From Setomelanomma holmii (taxonomy: Eukaryota; Ascomycota; Dothideomycetes; Pleosporales; Phaeosphaeriaceae), in NCBI GenBank assembly GCA_010015745.1, contig ML978329.1, positions 1 to 48,429 of the forward strand: a stretch of DNA of 48,429 bases, in the 5' to 3' direction. Numbering within the stretch: the first letter of the stretch is position 1; the number at the start of each line of letters is the position of its first letter. Shown here one piece after another: positions 43,914-48,429 of this stretch. The translations under genes were made by a program, and so were the position numbers. The notes below the pieces were generated by a model. It was not told the DNA's origin. It worked only from the letters and a program-made list of their open reading frames with translations, and did not search any database.

Positions 43914-45163
43914 AAGGGCGGCGGTGATAAGGCAGTAATTGCAACACCAAAAAGTTAATTGCAGACAGAAAATTTGGATAGAAAATACTAAGTTTAGAAA
44001 GATAGGATGACGCGTCGGAGTGGCTGGCAAACGATTACTGTAACGGTACAGAGGGAGGGGAGGGACTGCGCTGAATTGACTACCTGAGGTGGGCGGAGCT
44101 ACATATATAGACTGCCGCACATGAGCTATCCCAACTTGTACTAGAGTAGGTCTGGGCAAAGCCCAAACCGTTACAATTACTAAGCTAAGTACAACACCAG
44201 AAAAGTATTGCGAGATTGCTTCTCCTGCAAAATCAATAGCCTCACACCCTAAAATCTCTGCTCTATCCTACCTATCAAGCCGGCCAAGCCATCAAGCTTT
44301 TGGCTCCTAACTAGCTGGCTGGATTGCAAATTTTCTATTAGTTTGGCTGTCTGGCTGGCTTGAGGTTTCCTCAAGCCAAGTCATCAAGCCATCAAGCTAG
44401 CTGGATTGTTCCCAAGTATGCATGTATATGCTCACCTGTTTCGCAACTTCATATTCCTTGCCAACGGCTTTGGACGCCAAGCACTATTCTGCTAACTGGC
44501 AAAGCTCTGTTATAGTTGGTTTCCATTTCAGCTTCAACTTCTTCGACTCCCTCGAAGTTCTCCACCGCATCTTTTGCCTCGGGACCGAGATGCAGACCGT
44601 ACCAAGCCGTGATCCGATTTCCATTTGTGATACGAGCAATGTCCGTACCTGGTTGCACCTTGGACTGAATGAAGTCTTCGACTTTATTGAGATCACTCCC
44701 TGGTACGGGGACCGCGATGCAGACTCCGTCATCTCGGCGACCCCGTCTACGGCGAGGCTCGGACGACTGAGTTTGCGGCACGGTTTTTGGATCCCCAACG
44801 CGTACTACATCGAGCTGGTTGATTGGATCAGTCAGTTCGTCGCCGTGCGAGGTGATGATCCAAGTGGCGATGTCGTTGTCGAGCTGATTCGTGATCACAT
44901 TGTTGGCGCCGAACGAGCTCTTCAGTAGGGCGTCGGTCTCGGTGGTCTTTGTCGGATCGGTGGCATGGACTGTGTAGCGACTCTCGCCAACACCTCTACC
45001 CCACTTATTAGGGTCGTAGCTTGAGGCCAACGTTGCGAGGACGGATTGAGTACAAAGCAGTAGCTGAAATAGAAACTGCATTGTGGATGGTGGATGTGGA
45101 AATTGTAGAAAGAGTAGCTTTTAGTGATTAGCAGAAGGGCTGCGTGCTCTTGACGTTCTCATA

Positions 45164-45332
45164 TGTCAGATGTGAGAGGACAGAGCAGACATGAAGGAAG
45201 TAGAAGGTTGTTGTATTGAGAGAGCTACAGAGAGCGATTATATACACAACCAAGATGAGTAAGCAAGTGACAAAGAGTCACGTGAGAGATGCAGTTCACA
45301 TGTACCTTGTGAACTGAGGTGCCAGGCTGACA
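45164..45332 (-). mobile_element. Solo LTR, TGTCAG family, copy 3, upstream of the protease start
   Basis: 169 bp, minus orientation, bounded by TGTCAG/CTGACA ends and by TCATA at 45159-45163 and 45333-45337. It is very close in sequence to copy 1. It ends 82 bp upstream of the subtilase ATG, and its TATA-like GTGTATATAATC points toward that gene. Confidence 0.9.
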
Positions 45333-45337
45333 TCATA

Positions 45338-45910
45338 CCTCACCATATGAACAAGATGCTGCGTTGCTATTTGTCGTATATAGCATTCATTGGATACCCC
45401 AAGGCATTATCGCTGTGCCGGATGCTGCGGCAAGTGGTTCACGGCACAGCTATCAGGATCTGCGACGATCGTAAGTGTAAGATCCAACGATGCTCGGTCA
45501 GACTGACCAAGACATGCAGCCTCGCATGTGTCTGAAACGGCCCAAGGCGGCGGCGGAGGTGAAGTTCATGGTTACAACGACACCCTCGAAGAATATGGGC
45601 GCGAGATAGGAACGAGATCGAGTATGACAGAAGACACAATCAGGGAAACGGTGATAGAAGGGAATGCAGAGATGTGAGGCGTAGGCGGCGATGGGTATCA
45701 TGGAACAAAGCCTGAAGACTCAACGAGAAACGGAACGTACTCATTGGACGAACTCGCCATGATGTGAACAACGCCGTGGAGCGATGATGAAGTCTTCGAC
45801 CGAGATGATCGGTGAAGGGCAGTCGTTGTGCGGCGCGATGGTTTGTTGAATGGTTGTCTGTTACGATTCCAAGGAGCTGAGGTTGAGGATGGATGGTATG
45901 AAAGCGGGGC
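45338..45910. other. Intergenic, original upstream region of the protease, no supported gene
   Basis: Open frames on both strands show no domain. The left terminal repeat of the pogo element should lie near its right end, but I could not define it. Confidence 0.35.
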
Positions 45911-47609
45911 TCAGACATCCACTGCAGGTGACGTACGGTCTGCTGTGCCGCAATATGGAGAGGTCACAGCTGTAGGAGTCCCCTCTACCTGTATACGCTT
46001 TCGTTTTCGTGCTTTATAGCGTGAGGTGGCCTCGTTAGCTGCTTGAAGCTGCTTGACTTGGTCGCTTATCAACACCAAGGAATGCGCCATCATCTCAGCG
46101 CCTTTGGCAAGCTTTTCAACCACCTCAACCATTGAGCTAGACGAGCTATCTACATGCCTCTGAATTCTCTCTCAAATTAGCGTTGATTGCGACTCAAATT
46201 CTAGAGTATTGCTTGGGGTTTTGGACACCCAAGGAGCGTTGTCAATAGCGGGTGGTGTAGGCATACAAAGGCGGACGTCAAGCTTTAATATCCCCGCCTC
46301 TAGGTTAAGCGGAACCAAGCCAGCACCTTGAAAGCCTCCCTGGATATTGCTTTCAGTGATTAAGTCCTTAAAAGCAGCAATAAAGCAGGGCAAGAACTTA
46401 AGTTTAGTGATGTGGTTGATCTTGCTGCGCATAAGGTTCTTAGCTTGGCGGTTATACGCCTTCTTCATCAGCAAGAAACAACCTACGTCAAGAGGCTGCA
46501 GGAGGTGCGACAAGTGAGGAGGCATGCAGAGGGTGATAATCTTGTTATCCTTGCAGTACTGCTGGAAATCAAGCGAGTTGTGGCTCTCGTGGCTGTCAAT
46601 AATGAGTAAACGTACTGTCCTAACAGTATGTTTTTTTGTATGAGCATCAAAGTGCTTCAACCACTGCAGACCAAGCTCATTTGTCGTCCAGCCGTTCTCA
46701 GAGACTGCAATAACCCAATCGCCAGGTAGATCAGGCTCCTGGTACCAGGTGGAGAGGTGATTCTTGCCCTGGAAGATGATGAAGAGTGGGATTGCCCACC
46801 CAGTTGCGTTGATACCCTGGATCACCATAGTCCCAGACTCCGCAACAAGCAATTAAGTGGGGCTCAGAAGGTCTGGCTTGACTTGATTGATTACCTATTT
46901 GAGCCTAGTAGTTGCCTATAGAGGCTTAATTCTTAACTAGATAGGTAAGTGGGTCTCTGAAGGTGAACGGATTGACTTGCTTGTTGCGGACTGTGCATAG
47001 TCCACTCTCAATTACCCTGCTGTACTGTCTTCAGCCGTCCTCGACGCTCAGAGCCTGTGACTACTGCTCCAGTCGATATCATGCCTATCATGAAGCCAGA
47101 CTTGTCAAAGTTGTAGGTGTCTTTGTCAAGAATACCGTGCTCAGCCTTCATGTTCTCTACAAGCTTGAAACAGCCTTGTACAGCCTCAGGATCCTCGCAG
47201 AGAGCTCTCTTGTAGTCGTACTTGCGATTGAACCTGACTTGCAGCTCATCGCAACGTTTGACGAAGTTTCTGCCTAGCAGACGCCTACTCGCCGTTGGCC
47301 ACGCTCCTTGTGCAGTAGATCAGCCATATCCTTCACAGCGTCAAGCTGGGTCGGAAATCCTCGCACGTTAAGGTCGAGTATATGCTGAACAATAACCTCT
47401 TCCTTATTTAGATGAAGATTTACTGAGTTGGGCATGCAATTGCGTCAAAACTGCTTTCCAGCGCGTTGATCAGTAAGCGTCTTTCAAGGGACCTTGTAGA
47501 TATCAGTAGCGCGTTGTTTAGAGAGATTTGCATCTTGTTTGATAGCTAAAAGCGCAAGCTGAAATCGAGTCTCCTTTAAAGCTAGTAGCTTGTTGTGTTG
47601 TTGAGTCAT
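45911..47609 (-). pseudogene. pogo/Fot1-type transposase, near full length, dead
   Basis: On the minus strand it starts MTQQHNKLLALKETRFQLAL, AIKQDANLSKQRATDIYKVP (N-terminal helix-turn-helix), then the CENP-B-like part with HILDLNVRGFPTQLDAVKDM in a broken stretch. The DDE core is open at 46852-46172: VIQGINATGWAIPLFIIFQG, LLIIDSHESH (second Asp), PPHLSHLLQPLDVGCF (third Asp). Then a TGA at about 46169 and the tail MVEVVEKLAKGAEMMAHSLV, RKRKRIQVEG. The first catalytic Asp segment (DETG type) is destroyed between 46860 and 47300 by several stops. Terminal repeats were not identified with confidence, though CAGTCCCTTATGGTC near 47776 could be one end. Confidence 0.82.
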
Positions 47610-47914
47610 TGCGTGTCTACTGTGCGAGACGGTAGATTTTGGTGGGGGCTTGGCAAGGTGGGCGACTCGCTTATCAAGTACGTTATGGTTGTTTTTAAAG
47701 CAGATAATAGTAGGGGTAGAGATATATGTAGAAGTTGCAGCGACATAATAGTTAACTTGAAGTAGCAAAAATATACAGTCCCTTATGGTCATCGCGCAGA
47801 CCACTTTGACCTTCTAATGCCTATCTTTGCTAGCCCCTGCAGCAGTTTGGACTCTTTGCCTGTACGCATACTTTCGCTGCCATCCGCTATCATAGGAAAA
47901 ATAGCAAGCTGGCG

Positions 47915-48429
47915 CTACTCATGCGATGCAAGCGCGTCAGCGCAATGCTGGTGACACGCACGAGTGCTTGGGTGATCCTTCCCAAGGACAGCTTGGTACC
48001 CAGCGGATGCTCTTTCGTACAGAGCAAGGCCTTTGTGGTAGCTATACCGAAGTGCAAGGAGACGGGCAAGCCAGTATACGCTCGTCAGCGTGTGTGGATG
48101 CTCATGTCTGAGCACCTTCTCATACCGCGCCAGCGTCTGTCTGTGCATCGCCTCCGCCTTTTCGTACTTGCCCTGGCTGTCCAGCACCAGCGCCAAGTTG
48201 TTCATGCTCGTCAGCGTGTGTGGATGCTCATGCCCGAGCACCTTCTCGCATATCGCCAGCTCCTGTCTGTTCATCGCCTCTGCCTCTTCGTACTTGCCCC
48301 CAAGCTCTCTTGCTCGTCCTCCCATAATCATGACCATAGCGGCGTCTGTCCAAACTGATCCTTCGAGTCGACGTCGACCTTGCCTGTGTTGAGCAGCAGC
48401 TTGACCACCGCTTCGTGCCCGTTCTGTGC
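47915..48429 (-). CDS. Ankyrin/TPR protein, C-terminal part (NLR-like?), cut by the window edge
   Basis: From the edge inward the minus strand first reads an ankyrin unit (NGHEAVVKLLLNTGKVDVDS, KDQFGQTPL), and after a one-base frame change near 48334 reads TPR units of the kinesin-light-chain type: GGKYEEAEAMNRQELAICEK, VLGHEHPHTLTSMNNLALVL, then KYEKAEAMHRQTLARYEKVL and a third unit, ending ADALASHE at 47915. Units are 42 residues (126 bp) long. Such TPR arrays form the C-terminal sensor of many fungal NB-ARC/NACHT proteins, and ankyrin arrays do so in others. The direct ANK-to-TPR join with a frame change may be a gene end, a recombination product or a frameshift. Only the tail is visible, so the N-terminal domains are unknown. 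Before it, 47610-47914 has no gene. Confidence 0.65.
   Translation of the reverse strand, partial: TERARSGGQAAAQHRQGRRRLEGSVWTDAAMVMIMGGRARELGGKYEEAEAMNRQELAICEKVLGHEHPHTLTSMNNLALVLDSQGKYEKAEAMHRQTLARYEKVLRHEHPHTLTSVYWLARLLALRYSYHKGLALYERASAGYQAVLGKDHPSTRACHQHCADALASHE

Larger units (their letters stand above)
40995..44420 (-). mobile_element. hAT transposon 2 with perfect 8-bp target-site duplication
   Basis: The ends are CATACTTGGGAACAATCCAG and its reverse complement. CATGTATA flanks both sides, at 40987-40994 and 44421-44428. Length is 3426 bp including a nested solo LTR of 171 bp. Subterminal regions are full of CCAGCCAGC/GCTGGCTGG words. It is related to hAT 1 but clearly diverged. It lies in what looks like an intron of the subtilase gene, since GTGAGC precedes it by a few bases on the minus strand. 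Confidence 0.93.
36467..45081 (-). pseudogene. Secreted subtilisin-like (S8) protease gene split by two hAT insertions
   Basis: Three blocks lie in order on the minus strand. Block 1 (45081-44429): signal peptide MQFLFQLLLCTQSVLATLAS, then two I9-like propeptide segments (YTVHATDPTKTTETDALLKS; VCIAVPVPGSDLNKVEDFIQ) with a basic RRRRGRR between them. Block 2 (40994-39977): subtilase core with VDWYEGLQMVIDNIKANPGC, VIISSRSIGEDYSYSKVQSF, the oxyanion Asn in LVCAAGNEAS, and the serine motif EGTSY|AAPQMAGLIATYLS, with an intron between Y and A. Block 3 (36880-36467): AAPRTRAFSVIVQKEQSLSG...AKFDKLHDDKPPLYPGGVFP, then a TAA and more coding to 36467. The catalytic Asp and His segments are not visible, and frameshifts near 44480 add to the damage. 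hAT 2 lies in a putative intron, hAT 1 in the C-terminal coding part. Confidence 0.8.

Noticed and set aside
1..48429. CRISPR arrays, tRNA or rRNA genes
   Set aside because: No spaced direct-repeat array or cloverleaf/rRNA-like sequence was seen by eye; a tRNAscan run would be decisive for tRNAs.

Overview
The window looks like nuclear DNA of a filamentous ascomycete, most probably a Dothideomycete of the Pleosporales type (inference from gene families, not a tested placement). The evidence is short spliceosomal introns of 42-93 bp with GTRNGT donors and CTAAC-like branch sites, a WetA conidiation regulator, two Pth11-like rhodopsin-domain receptors, LysM and small secreted proteins, and degenerate pogo/Fot1, hAT and Copia elements. 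Many stops in these elements look like C-to-T changes (CAG to TAG, TGG to TAG), as repeat-induced point mutation would leave.

Layout. 1-6.5 kb is a repeat-rich island: tandem repeats, two pogo/Fot1 relics, a broken Copia element with inverted LTR-like pieces, and inside it an intact three-exon gene for a 10-cysteine secreted protein (candidate effector). 6.7-21 kb is the gene-rich core: a secreted 194-aa protein, Pth11-like receptor 1, a small secreted protein, the mitochondrial m-AAA protease AFG3, the complex III subunit QCR8, a LysM membrane protein, a small F-box-like gene, Pth11-like receptor 2, a solo LTR and a secreted FAD-linked oxidoreductase. 22.5-29.1 kb holds four decaying relatives of one F-box-like family around an intact five-exon gene for a small membrane protein with WSxxDMK repeats. 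30.7-35.5 kb holds a PHYHD1-like dioxygenase, a TMEM234-like membrane protein and wetA. 36-45.3 kb is a single secreted subtilisin-like protease gene blown apart by two related hAT elements; both hATs have perfect 8-bp target-site duplications, one carries a nested solo LTR, and another solo LTR sits just upstream of the protease start codon. 45.9-47.6 kb is a full-length but dead pogo transposase, and the right edge enters an ankyrin/TPR gene of the kind found at the C-terminus of fungal NLR-like proteins.

How the genes work together. AFG3 (inner-membrane proteolysis and complex assembly) and QCR8 (complex III) are both mitochondrial and lie about 0.6 kb apart, but I see no shared operon-like control. 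The surface and secreted genes (Pth11-like, LysM, small secreted proteins, protease, oxidoreductase) fit a plant- or substrate-interacting lifestyle. I found no convincing new multi-gene system. The strongest leads are the transposon-split protease, the candidate effector in the repeat island, the F-box family cluster and the ANK/TPR gene with near-identical repeat units. All gene models were spliced by hand from phase-consistent GT-AG sites; no search or RNA evidence was available.
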